Assembly (NCBI RefSeq): GCF_030272615.1
Contig: NC_081410.1
Span: 188,995,619 to 189,059,618, forward strand
Reading direction: 5' to 3'
Length of the DNA stretch: 64,000 bases
From: Cryptomeria japonica
Lineage: Eukaryota > Streptophyta > Pinopsida > Cupressales > Cupressaceae
Below the pieces are notes generated by a model. The model ran no database searches and was not told where the DNA came from. It worked only from the letters and a program-made list of their open reading frames with translations. Shown here piece by piece: positions 36,773 through 48,847 of this stretch. The stretch's first letter is position 1, and each line of letters begins with the position of its first letter. A program made the translations under genes and the position numbers.

Positions 36773-39700
36773 AAATCATCTCCTGGAATATTAGGGGACT
36801 TAATAGTCCTCATAAACATAATTTAGTTAGAAACATGATTAGAGACAAAAACCCTGACATTTTTTTGATTCAAGAAACTAAGATGGTGAAAGATAAAGTT
36901 GAAAGTTTGAATATTTTCAAAAATGGTGGAGTCAGTGGAGGTAGTTCAGAAGGAGCCTCGGGAGGAATTGTTACATTCTGGAACAAAAACAATATAGAAG
37001 GAGAGGTGTTAATTCGGGACAACAACTTGGCCTGTATTAGATTTAAGCACATTAAGAATTGCACTACGTGGGTCCTAACTAATGTTTATGCTCCTAACAC
37101 TAAGACTAGATGAAGTGAGATGTGGAGATATATTACTGGGCTGAGAAGAAGGTTTGCTGAGGACAACTAGATAATTATGGGAGATTTCAACACTCCCTTG
37201 AAGGAAAATGAGAAAAAGGGAGGGAGTCATGCTAATCTGGATAGCAGATTGGACCTAATGGACTTTATAAACAATAATGCCATTCATGATCTGGAGTTGC
37301 AAGGAGTCAAATACACCTGGACTAATCAAAGAAGTGGTGAGAATTTGATTCAGGTTAGACTGGATAGAGCTCTTCTTTCCTTAGATTGGTTTAATCTTCA
37401 TGAATGTTCTTTATCTTCTCACATAAGGGCAGGATCAAATCATTACCCTATAACCTTAACAGCTGAAGTAAAGAATAGAAGGAGACATTTCCCTTATAGA
37501 TTTGAAAAAATATGGACTAGACACCCGGATCTGGAAAGTAAGATTAAGGATTGGTGGCAGGTCAGTATTGAAGGCAATGCCATGTATAAAGTGGTCAAAA
37601 AGCTGAAGAATGTCAAAGATAATGTCAAGAAGTGGAATAAGGATTGCTTTGGGAACATCTTTACCTCAAAAGAAACAACCCTCTTAGAACTCAAGGAAAT
37701 CCAAGATGAGATACAACATAATGGTTATACCTATATGTCTAGAAACACTGAAGATGCTATTCTGATGAGACATCATGAAATAATAGCTAAAGAGGAAACC
37801 TACTGGAAACAAAGATCGAGAAATGTTTGGTTAAAGGAGGGGGATAGGAACACTAAATACTTCCATATGTCCACCCTCAGACATAAGGCCATAAATAGAA
37901 TTTTAATAGATTAAAGTGAATGGCAGATGTGTTGAAGATGATGATTCCATGAGCAAGGCTACTATGGATTTTTTCTCTAATTTACTGGCTAAGGATCAGA
38001 ATTTGAATATACAGGCTCAAAGGGAACTTCTGGATAGTATACCTACCATACTGGGGGAAGATCACAATGATCGTTTAACTGCCATTCCCTCCCATGATGA
38101 AATTCTGACAGCTGTTAAGTCCTTTGAGGGCAGCAAAGCCCTAGGTCTGGACAACTTTCCTATGTTCTTCTTCCAAATGTACTGGCATATTATTGGAGAT
38201 GATGTTACTAGAGCTATGAAAGAGTTTTTTGGTGCTAGAAAACTTTTGAAAGAAGTTAATGGTACTTTTATAGCTCTTATACCCAAAAAGATGGGGGTTG
38301 ATTCAATGGATCTTTTCAGACCTATAAGCTTATGCAACTCTCTCTACAAGATTATCTCTAAGGTCCTTACCTCTAGAATTCTCAAATTGCTTCCTTCCAT
38401 AAAATCGCCTCAGCAAAGTGGTTTTGTCCCGGGAAGGCAAATTTTGGACTCTATCATCTCTGTTCATGAAAACATCCATTCTCTGGCCTTTTCTAAAAAA
38501 GAAGGTTTTTTTCTGAAACTTGACCTTTCTAAAGCCTATGATAGAGTGGATTGGGATTTTATGATGGATGTTCTTTCTACTTTTGGTTTTAATCCTAGGA
38601 GTGTTGGACTTATCAGGCAACTTGTTTCCTCGACTACTTTCTCTGTGTTAATGAATGGCTCCCCCTCTCCTTTCTTTAAAGCCTCAAGAGGTCTTAGGTA
38701 GGGGGACCCCCTATCTCCAGTGATCTTTATCATTATGGCGGAATGTTTGGGGAGATGTATTGGAAAAATGGTTGAGAAAAGGGAGTTTTGTGGTTTGAAT
38801 CCTTCTTCGGCAGATCAAATATGCTCTCATCAACAGTTTGTTGATGATTCTATAATAATGGGAAAAGCCACTGTGAAGGACACTAGAAGACTAAAAAAGG
38901 CTTTGGATAACTATGGAGAGGCTATTGGTCAGCTCATAAACTGGTCTAAACTTTATTTATTTTATCAATACCCCGGAGAGAAGGAGGATTAAAATTAGTA
39001 ACATTCTGGGTGGTCAAATTGGTAGCTTGCCTGCCTCCTATTTGGGGCTCCCTCTAGGTCAAGATCCTCTGGATACCTTTTGGGGAGCCTTGGTGGATAA
39101 ATTCCATAAAAAGTTGTCTGGATGGAAGGGAGCTCTACTTAGTCAAGCAGGTAAGGTTCAAATGCTAAAAACCACTCTTCAAAGTATCCCTCTCTATGCC
39201 ATCAGTCTGTTTAGGATTCCCACTAAGTATGCTGAGGCCATTGAAAAAATACAGAGATCCTTTTTATGGACAAGGGTTGAGGAGAAGAAGAGAATGAACT
39301 TAATTGCTTGGGAGAAGGTCTGTAAGCCTATGAATAAAGGCGGTCTGGGCCTTAGAAGAATAAGAGACACAAATTAATACCTTATGGCCAAGCAGATTTG
39401 GAGAGGATATAGAAATCAAGGAGAGTGGAAAAAAATATGGGACAACAAATATAAAAGCCAATGTCCAAATCTTCAAAGTTTCCTCAAAGCGGAGATTATC
39501 GCAATTGGATCCAATATTTGGAAAAATATCTCTAGGACTAGAGACTTAATTATCAAAGGTACAAAATGGAAGTTGGGGAAAGGGAACCTTATTCAATTCT
39601 GGGAGGACCCTTGGCTTTTGGAGATCCCTTTAAATGAAAACCCTGAGTGGAACAGATATCAGAACCAATGCAAGGAAAGATTTGGAACCAAGGTGGAGGA

Positions 39701-40961
39701 TTATTGGAAAGATGGACAGTGGAAAGAATTATATCAAGTGGATCAGTCTTTGGGTAGCTTGAACAAAGTCATGAACTCAATGGTGAGGATTGAAGAAGAA
39801 GACCAGTTAATTTGGAAACTCACAGCTAGTGGTACTTTTACTGTGGCATCTCTTTATCATCAACAATACAATAACATGGAAAGTCCTTGCTGGGCTAAAG
39901 CATGGGTGAAAGGCCTTACCCCCAAGATCAACATTTTCTTTTGGATAGCCCTCCAAGACAAAATTCTTACTACAGAGAATATAAGAAAGAGAGGTATCAG
40001 CATACCAAGTTTCTGTACACTCTATAAGAAGAATGCGGAGACAATAAATCATATGCTCTTTCATTTCCCCTTCTCAGCTGATGTTTGGGGAAGTTGTCTG
40101 GATCAATTCAATATCAGTTGGAGCTTCCCCAACTCGATTAAGGAGATTTTCAAGTCATGGCATCATCCTTCAAAAAATAGAACCACTACCTTACTATGGA
40201 GAATTGCTTTACCACACATGTGCTGGGGTATATGGAAAGAGAGAAATGATAGAATTTTTAGAGATAAGAATACTAAGGCTAACATTGTGTTTGAAAAGAT
40301 AAGAAGAAGCATAGTGGAAAATATGAATATTATAGGTGGTATTGATAATCCTAACACTAAGGAGGATCAATTTGTCTATTAAAAAAGGAGATTAAAAGCT
40401 CAAGAGAGTATTCAGAGAAACCCTAGAGAGGGAGTGATATGGACTAGTCCGCCTAGGGGATGGATGAAAATCAATTTTGATGGGGCCTCTAAGGGAAACC
40501 CAGGGGTCGCAGGATGTGGAGTGGTCCTAAGGGATGAATGGGGAATATGTAAAATCATAAAATGTATTCCTATAGGAAAATAGACCAACCATGTTGCCGA
40601 AGCCATGGCGGCTTCTCATGGGATTATCCTTGCCAAAGAAGCCAAATGCACTAAAGTTTGGTGTGAAGGAGACTCCTTAAACATTATCAATTGTTTAAAT
40701 ATGAAATTTTGGTCGTCATGGTCAATTAGTAATGCTATTAAAGCAACTAGGAAAATCAACGAAGAGTTTGAAATGTGTGTTTTTACACATGTTTATAGGG
40801 AGGCCAACTCATGCGCTGATTGGGCAGCTAACCTGGCTTGCCAATCGGAAGACATCATCACTAGTTATGGTGAAATGGAGATTGCAAGTGAAATGAAATC
40901 CTTGCTCAATCAGGACCAAAGCTATATAAGGCAACGTGATACTTTTAATCATTATTTCTAA
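36769..40961 (+). pseudogene. LINE ORF2: endonuclease, reverse transcriptase, RNase H
   Basis: Apurinic-type endonuclease from the first codon (MKIISWNIRGLN, FLIQETKM, MGDFNTP, VRLDRALLS, GSNHYPI). Reverse transcriptase follows (FRPISLCNSLYKIISK about 38320, SGFVPGRQILDSI, LKLDLSKAYDRVDW about 38517, RGLR-stop-GDPLSP about 38690, FVDDSIIMG about 38840). A zf-RVT finger at about 40010-40085 has lost two cysteines (FCTLYKKN, HMLFHFPF). Type-I RNase H runs 40464-40900 with all acidic residues kept: INFDGASKGNPG, AEAMAAS, CEGDS, and HVYREANSCADWAA. Lesions: stops at 37111, 37168, 38699, 39375, 40380 and 40581, plus frame changes near 37913 and 38960. It would have nicked the target and copied the RNA by target-primed reverse transcription. 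Confidence 0.92.
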
Positions 40962-41134
40962 TGACCTTTTCGCCTTTTTCAATGCAGGGCTTGCTTGAAG
41001 ATAATGAGCTATTAAATAGGTGTCATATCATCATTATTTGGCACAAATTATGGGCGCTCTTATAGAATAACCATAGAAACTAGAGGAAAAGTTATCAAAA
41101 TGAGAGAAGGCATTGCAAGGAAGGTGCTAGAAAA

Positions 41135-42748
41135 ATGGGAGGAAACAAGAAGAGATTTGAACCTGCTTCCTACTCTGAATGGAGAAAGAACGAAGAAGTC
41201 TGGAGTATCCTTCAGCAGGGGGGTCTCAATGTTTTCATGGAACGACTAAACGGGAAGGACCCCACAATTACCAGCTACTTCACCAAGAACTGGAAAAATA
41301 GTAAAGTTCTGATTGGATCACATATGATGAATGTAGATGAAGAGGTTATCGCTGTGGCCACGAGGATGACTATCGAGGGTATAAAATTTTACAAGGACAA
41401 AGGTATATCAGATAAAGTTGCAGACAAGTTTCTTGTTACAGATGGTGAGAGAAGAAAGATGATCAAAATTGACAACTCCTACCACTCCCCGAAGAGAATT
41501 TGCAGGCCATGGAGGTTTGTCTTATTTGCTTCTATTGAGTATATTACCTTAGATGGTAGGTTTACCAGGGCTTATGGGCACCACTTCGTCCTTCTTAACC
41601 ATTTCCGTCATGGAGAAAAGGTTAGCCTTCCCTATTACCTGGCCTGTTCAATGGATCATACTATAAAGGAGATCCAAAAGGACCCTAAAGGTGATCATGC
41701 CCTCCACCAGGGGCTTATGGTCCTGGTTTATAAAATGCTAAAGGAGAAGTGCATTGAAAATCCTATTAAAGGCAAACATGCCAGCGATGAGACTACAGAA
41801 AGTAAGGATAGTAGTTTCAACTTTGATTCTGAGACCGAGGGAGAGTCAGAAGAAACTAGCAAAAAAGGGAGGATTAGGGCCAAGAAGAGGAGGATTATTG
41901 AGGAATCTGAAATGTCAGACTCTGAAATTGATTCCCTTGAGGAAAAACTTGTTAAAAAGAGGAAAGGGAAAGCCTCTGGAAAGAAGGCTCGGAAAAAGAA
42001 CACTAAAAAGGGTAGTAATTCTGATCTCAATTATGTTCTGGTTGAGTCTGAGGAGGAGGATGATGATAATAAGAGGATTGATAGTTAGGACAAAGAAGGG
42101 GAGGGTAACCTGGTTAAGGATAATTTGGAAACCATGGAGACTGTGAATACCACTAGTTGGCATAATGAGGAAAAAGGGGGTCAAAGTGATAGTGGTGACA
42201 AAGATACTATTAAGGCTTTCTGTGAGACCATTACTACTTTGGTGAAGGATATTAATAGTTTGAAAACTAATACGCAGGCCATGGCAAAAATTACAGTTGG
42301 TGACAAGCCCTTGGCGGAGCATGTTAAAGAGTTAGTGGGCGTTCTGCATAATGCACAAGCTATTGAATGTATGGTTGGAAAAATCTTAGCCACAGAGAAA
42401 ATCGTCAATGAGATGGGAGATAGAAAGGAAATGGACAACAAACTGAAAGATTTTGGCAGCAGAATTGACAAGTTGGAGCACAATGTCAAGCAGCTTGCTG
42501 ATCAAAATTTCCAAATCCTTAAATCTTTGGTGGACAACATGAACATCTTTATCAACAGGTTCGAGAATAATGCAGAGAAGGATGGTGATAAAGAGCAGGT
42601 GAACAAGAAGGGTCATGAAAGGAGGACCAGAGCCAACACAAAGAATAAGGTCAACATCGATGATCGTGAGCTGGAGGATATGAAGACCTCAACAAACAAC
42701 ATGAAACAAATGGTTGTTCACGCTGAGGAGATTCTGAATAGTATTTAG
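41135..42748 (+). pseudogene. LINE ORF3: uncharacterised protein with basic and coiled-coil regions
   Basis: A third ORF lies 173 bp after the RNase H stop and inside the LINE target duplication. One frame of 537 codons is broken only by TAG at 42086. Residues 1 to about 215 look globular (SYSEWRKNEEVW, DEEVIAVATRM, EYITLDGRFTRAYGHHF, LLNHFRHGEKVSLPYYL, HQGLMVLVYKML). About 215-315 is Ser/Glu-rich, alternating with very basic runs (RAKKRRI, KKRKGKASGKKARKKN) that could be nuclear localisation signals. From about 350 to the end, heptad-like runs (IDKLEHNVKQLADQNF, ILKSLVDNMNIFINRF) predict coiled coil. The first part reminds me of hypothetical proteins attached to plant retroelements, but I cannot name a family. 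Apart from the one stop the frame is intact, better preserved than ORF1 and ORF2. It may be an ORF captured by the LINE. Confidence 0.7.
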
Positions 42749-42839
42749 TTCCAGTTGCTGTCCTTGGTGTTGTCTCTTTGCTGTTTGTTGCTTTCCTTTT
42801 GCTGTCTGTTCTGAGTTTTATGTAATGTTATTTTTTGCT

Positions 42840-42858
42840 GAGCCCTTTTGGTGGGCTC
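42840..42858 (+). other. Hairpin in the LINE 3' UTR
   Basis: GAGCCC (42840-42845) and GGGCTC (42853-42858) form a perfect 6-bp GC-rich stem with a TTTTGGT loop. It lies about 120 bases before the element end. A 3' hairpin can serve as the site that LINE reverse transcriptase recognises, so its position fits that role; the function is inferred. Confidence 0.5.
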
Positions 42859-42977
42859 ATTTTGACTTTTTGAAGCGATCAGGCACTTTTTTTAAGCATT
42901 TATGTTCTCCTGGTTTGTAAAAGGTTTGGGTACCTTTCAAATACCTGTTTTTACTTAATCAAAACAACCAGAAAAAC

Positions 42978-42990
42978 AATAAAATAACAA
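42978..42990. repeat. LINE target-site duplication (right), AATAAAATAACAA
   Basis: Right partner of 34838-34850. A short (AT)n run follows at about 42995-43014 in the host LTR. Confidence 0.75.
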
Positions 42991-44071
42991 AATGCATATA
43001 TATATATATATATATCAACCCCCATTATTATTTATAAACTTTGTCATATTCTTCCTCAAATATTTTTCACAAATCTCTCGCAAACAATCTTTACAGAAGA
43101 CATAGAGAATACAAGCTTTTCCAGAAATGAAATTGCAGAGAAAGAGAGAAAACTTCACCAACCTAGATAATTAGAAGTGATGGTAAGCCAATTCGAAGAA
43201 GAATCCAAATCCAAATCCAAATCCAATATGAAGGAAACTTCAACCAAGCCAAAATCCAAGCAAACAAATCTCCAAGTTGCAGAAAAACTCCCAAAAGCCA
43301 ACCCAACAAAATGCACAAGAAACCAAATAAATAATATTGCATTCAAAACTATGCAATAGAATGGACCAATCAAAATATTCCAAGAAACTATATTACTTAC
43401 TTACCAAACCCCAAATATAATATTTTGTTTTCCTAAGGCTCACAACCAATAACACAAAGGGGTAGGTAAACTTTATAGTATTTATTTACCCAATTAGTAA
43501 CAAAGGGCATAATAATAATATAGCTATCCAATAATAATTAAATATTAAACTAAGGCCCAATAAAATAAATCAAAGCTCAATGATAAATAAATAAATAAAA
43601 GGAAATTATAAATAAATACAATTAAATATAAGGCCACAAATAAATATAAAATCATAAATAATTAAACAATAAATAAATAAACAATCAATTAAGCAATGAA
43701 TCATTAAATCAATTAAATAAATATAAAAGAACCAAATAAATATTAATCAAATAATAATAATAAATCTCCCAAATAAAATATCAGAGCTAAATATTAATTT
43801 AATCCATTTAAACTATACGAACCAATTATCAATTAATTAAATAATCAAATACTCACAACGCCACAAGGCAATCACAACTCAAACTACTAACACAACAACT
43901 CACGCCTAGACGCATAACTGACAAGGATGACAACTTAAGCCTAGAGTGTGTAGAGGGAACTCATGTCATCTCCAATCAACTTGCCATTGGGATAAAGACA
44001 CACTCAAACCTGTGAGACCAGGTGGAGTCAATATCTAGTACCTGCGATCATGCAACCACCAATAACCACAA
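42991..44071 (-). mobile_element. Family-1 LTR, right arm
   Basis: Continues the LTR interrupted by the LINE. It carries the family marker CAAACCTGTGAGACCAGGTG followed by GAGTCAATATCTAGTACCTG (about 44007-44045), which in other copies lies 230-470 bp before the LTR end. A (CCAAAT)n run lies at 43204-43228. The arm stops abruptly at 44071, where copy B of the large repeat begins, so the true LTR end is missing. Confidence 0.6.
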
Positions 44072-47000
44072 TACAACATATGTAATATGATATTTAAATA
44101 TATTGTTTTCCCTAATTGAGTCTATTAGGCCTTGTATCAATTCTTCACCAAACCCTAGGAACCAGAAAATTATTCAATTTTAATTGTTCAATCAATTTTT
44201 TATTTTGTTCTAGAGGCACTAATAACAAGCTCAATTCAAGCTAGGTCCACTTTAGGAATGACTATGGAAAATTGCTAAATTCTATGTAACAATACATTAG
44301 AATAAATGGAAAAAAAATATTATAGATTATACTCACATTACAGGAAATAAAATAAGAAAATTCATTCATCACAATGACGAAAAATAAAACAAACAAGCAA
44401 AAGATAACCCACAAGATTATTCCATTGACCCCAATGAAAGAAATTCAAAACAAAGACAATAAAAATGTTAAAAGGAGAAAACTACAAATAGGGGTGCAAC
44501 CAGTGAAGAAGGTGACCTATAAGAGAAAATAAAAATAAAATATAGAATATAAATTCCATTAAATAGTAGTCTAATCTTACCCTATGGTTACAAGATAGCC
44601 AAGAGTTGATTTGAATGGCACAAGCATGTCAAAAGGGATGATTGTGCCACTAAGAGAGATGGAGACCCCCTAAATAACAAAAGACTTGCAAGTCTTGACC
44701 ACAAAGGGTACACAATGGAGAACAAGGCCCATGACATACCTTATATTTTCATTTTGATATGGGAAAACCTAAAGGAAGGGTGTGATTGAGGTGTTTGGAC
44801 ATATGATAAAGTTTGTAGGAAGAAATTTTTGAAGGGGAACGAGACAAAGGCATCTATTATAGATAACAGAGTATTGGATGTCATAGTGCCAAGTTATTCT
44901 TCTTCTTCTGATCATCTTGTTAATTAATAAATTAATTTTATCAAGGATAAGACTATGAAAAGACTATTAATATGCCTAGATGCAATTATTATGACCTATG
45001 GTATGAATGTTGTTTATTGTTGTCATAAAATGAAAACCCTATAAGTCCCGAATCACTTATGAATAACTCAACTCACATGCACTCTATTCCTTTTAAAACA
45101 CTAATTAATAATCAATCCTTACTCAGAGTTGATTATCATGCTCAATATAATATTGATTGTATAAAATATTCCAATGAAACAAATAGTAACCGCCATATTT
45201 AGAGTGCACCTAACAAGTAGTAAGTGGGTATCTACAGACAATGTGACTTGGATATCACTATTGCAATCATTATGGATGTTGTTTGGATTGAATTTTCATT
45301 TCAACTATCTCGCAAAACATATTTGTATACCCATTTCAAGTATTGATGCAGTAGCACCGGTCTAATTCTTACCGGTTGAGCAGTTTTCAGTGCAGTTGCT
45401 TGAGAGTGTGGCATTTACTCATATTTGAGTGTTTAGCATTATGGTTTTGGGTTTATTCCCTTGTGTTCATGTTCATTGTTGTGTTTAATTTTTATAGCAT
45501 TTGGCCTTGTTTCAAGTAAGATGTGGATTTTGGTATTGTCCCGGGTTGATGTATCCTTACTGGTTAGCTTGGTTGTATGTTGAGCGAAGATGATTTCGGG
45601 TTGATCTCTGTCACTTGCAGATCATTTGAGTTGTTGCTTTGGGCCTTGACTGGTATTCTCAAATTCTTGTGCATCATTTTATGTTTTGGATTTGTTCTTG
45701 AGCCGACATGTTACCTTTGCACATTTCATGAACCGGTCGGTCTTTGGGCCGACTTGATTGAGTTTTAATTATTTGCAAATGGTATTAATGGAAGCTTGTG
45801 AATCATTGGAAGACAACAAAGAAGTTAGAATATTGAAGACAGAGCATTCAGATTGAGCAAAGATGTAGAACCGACAGGATTCTAATCTGTAGGATTGAGG
45901 CCGGAAGGCTCAGGACAGGATTAGGATAGAACTGGTAGACTATTACCGGAAGCCATTTTGATATGAGGATGATCTATGGATCTTGTATTTGCATTGTAAG
46001 CATTGTTTGTATCCTGGACGGCGATACAGCCTGTGGCATGTATAATTTTCTATATTGTAATAAGATTCCTTCACATTGTTTACTAATTATGTCTTCTGTG
46101 TTGTTATCGGTTGTTCTTTCTATTGTTTTTGGCACCTTGTTACCGATTACTGGTATGCTTTGCATGATTTATGTGTTTAGTTGCAAGGTTGGGTTGTCCT
46201 TCATTGGATCCTCCTACCTTGACAACGTCAAGTACCTAGTGATAAGGTTAGTGCTCATAAATAATATGGCATTAACAACTTCTACATTTAATAGAACCTT
46301 GACCAACCCATTTTGTTTTGCTTCTATATTGAAGACATAAAGTATGTTAAATTTTCAATAGTAATTTTAAATTATTGTGAACCTTAATTTGAATTTTGGA
46401 GATAAATTAGGATGAAAAGATTTTCATTGACTTTGGGATCATAATCAATGCATTCAGGGATCTCCATGAACTACACATATTCAAGAATAGTAATGTTAAA
46501 AATTTAATTATATAATAACATTCAAACCTCAATGTTAATCTTGTAAAAAAGAGAAAGCATATAATGTCCATCAAATAAATGCCCCCAAGTGGGTCAAAGG
46601 TCCATAGAAGTGCAACTAGCTTGGTGATAAAAGGATTGTCATATATTATAATAATTCATCAGTACTAAGTTATATATTATAATGACCTTACAAAATATGG
46701 TTTTGGGTTATAAGCTCACATCTTCCAGGACTTGTGCTAGGTAATTATTCATGTCTACCTTCATTGGATACATCAATTAATTCTATCTTACTAGCCAAAA
46801 TAAATATAATACCCCACCAAGAAACCCTAGCGGATATGAGAAAATACATAAGGAATACATGGAAATATTTTTCTAAAAGTAATTAAGTTAGCATATGCAA
46901 CATAGGCAAGTACTAAAGCTCAAACCTCAAGATTAGGTCAACTTGTCAACAAGTGACACTACATAGATGGAAGTCTTAACACCTATAACATAAAATAAAT

Positions 47001-48847
47001 GTGTGGAAAGGTATAAAAAATATCTTGATAAGGATAAAGATGTGATTAGAGTCACACAAGACCCTTCCCAAAGTTATAAGACTTGTTTCGAAAAACATGA
47101 CCATCTACTAGGTCCTAGGTGTCACTAATGGGCTCTGACAAGCACCAACTCAAACTCAAATTCCATATGCATCATTAAAAATCATCATAAAAAAACTCAA
47201 GAAACCTTTTAATGTTCTTTAACATCACTAGATTCAAAAAATAACCGAAACATCGTAAAATGGGCTCGCCGAGCTCCTTAAAACACTATTGGACTGCATT
47301 GTAGGACTAGGGCGCCCAGACTAGACATAAGTGCCCATAAATGAAACCTACATGTCAATACACTTATGTGGTGTGATATTTCTCTAAAATAATTATGTAT
47401 TCCCAAAATCATGCATTAGTGCTCTTTTTGTGTTAGTGTCCCTTGCACTGCCAACCCCATGTTTGTCATCCTTTGAGATGCACATTTGTCCTGACCAATG
47501 AGCTTACTGTTTAGATAAATGACTATACAATAATTTAATCAAGATTATTATATTAAAAGGTGTGGAAACAAGGCTTTTAAAGTGTCTGTGGTTCACTAGG
47601 TGGCGCCTACAAGACTAGTAAAAAATCGGGTGGACCCTAACATCTTCAATCCACCCTAAATTCCCTAAAATTCTACTAACACTCTCATGGATGTTGAATT
47701 CACCTAAAACCACAATAGGAAACTTTGGAACAATTTCTATATTATTTTGAATGAGTTCAAATTGACTCAAAGCCACTCTAATACTCACTAAAATGGTCAA
47801 GACACCTTAACAACTTTGAGAGAGGACTATACCACTCTCTAAGACTACTCAAGACACAAATATATTTATTTTTTAAGCACCAATTAAATTTTTCCTACAA
47901 CATTTCCATAATGCATCAAGAATTTGTAGACATACAAAGCCATGCTCCTTGCCTGATCCCGATAGCAGTGCACACAAAATTAATCTAGTCCATATCAATA
48001 TAATCCAATTACATCAATCTCCTCTTGGAGTGTTCGATATACATATAATTAATATTTATAATTATTTTAGAATACAATTTACAAATTATTACGAATTTAC
48101 AAGAAATAAAAATGAGAATGTACAAGTGAAGCAGATGGAGGAAGAGCTCTATAGGCCAATCATTGTCCAAGTTCACCGATCCTGAATGGTGGTTTGCAAC
48201 ACCACTTAACTTTGTGGAACCATTAGGTACACCCCACTATGATCATGGAGATAGTCACACTACCCATACAATCATACAAATCATGGAAGGTTGATAGTAG
48301 GCTTACACACACCATACAAGATGCATACATGACACACAATGACATGCAATGTCATGATGCAACAACAATGAAGGAAGTATTACCAAATCCATAAAACCAT
48401 ATCAAGTCTCTACTCATCTACACAAGGCATTAGATGCTAGAGTTCTAGTAAAGTGAGTGTAATTGTGTGTGGTCAAGAGGATGCAACACACAAAACCAAG
48501 AAAATTTATCTTTGTAGCATCATAAATTGTACACCTTTGAGTAGGGTGTCCAATTTCACTCTTAGTTAGCACTCATTATAGGGTGTCTCATTCTAATATG
48601 CATTATAGTACTTCCATATGCATTTAATTTATAAATTAATTAAAAATATAATTCCGCTAAAATACCCTAGAGAAATAAAGCTTAATAACATGCATATAGG
48701 GATAAATTTTTTTAAAACATCATCTAATACAACACATATATCCATCGTGAACATAAGCATAAAGCATAATCATACAATCTCATGACGCTAGTGAATATAA
48801 ACACAAATCAACATTCATCTTCCCTAGGGTATCTCAACGTCATTACT
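44072..48847. repeat. Large direct repeat, copy B (about 4.78 kb)
   Basis: Begins TACAACATATGTAATATGAT and ends CTCAACGTCATTACT, in the same orientation as copy A and 16,240 bp away. The 8-mer TACAACAT that starts copy B also follows the end of copy A (32600-32607). Its right part (46805-48847) is the start of the gypsy LTR that runs to 52020. The duplication must postdate insertion of the solo Copia LTR that both copies share. Confidence 0.9.
45344..46230 (+). mobile_element. Solo Copia-type LTR (887 bp) in copy B
   Basis: Starts TGATGCAGTAGCACCGGTC and ends CTTGACAACGTCA; flanks are AGTAT (45339-45343) and AGTAC (46231-46235). It is the duplicate of 29102-29989 and has one substitution in the target duplication. 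Confidence 0.8.

Larger units (their letters stand above)
34851..42977 (+). mobile_element. Full-length L1-type LINE with three ORFs (8.1 kb)
   Basis: Order: 5' leader of about 125 bp; ORF1 34976-36772; ORF2 36769-40961; a 173-bp spacer; ORF3 41135-42748; 3' UTR with a hairpin and an AAAACAACCAGAAAAAC tail. Both sides carry a 13-bp target duplication, and the element sits inside a family-1 LTR. It is a plant L1-clade element with C-terminal RNase H. ORF1 has six internal stops, ORF2 six stops and two frameshifts, ORF3 one stop, so the copy is inactive. Most stops are TAG/TAA/TGA where CAG, CAA, TGG or CGA would be expected, the pattern left by deamination of methylated cytosine. The third ORF is not part of the usual plant LINE plan. 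Confidence 0.9.

Noticed and set aside
27832-48847. Copies A and B as the two LTRs of one giant retrotransposon
   Set aside because: They end in ATTACT instead of CA, no polypurine tract or primer site adjoins them, and the flanking 5-mers (AAATA, AAATC) match imperfectly. A segmental duplication explains more.
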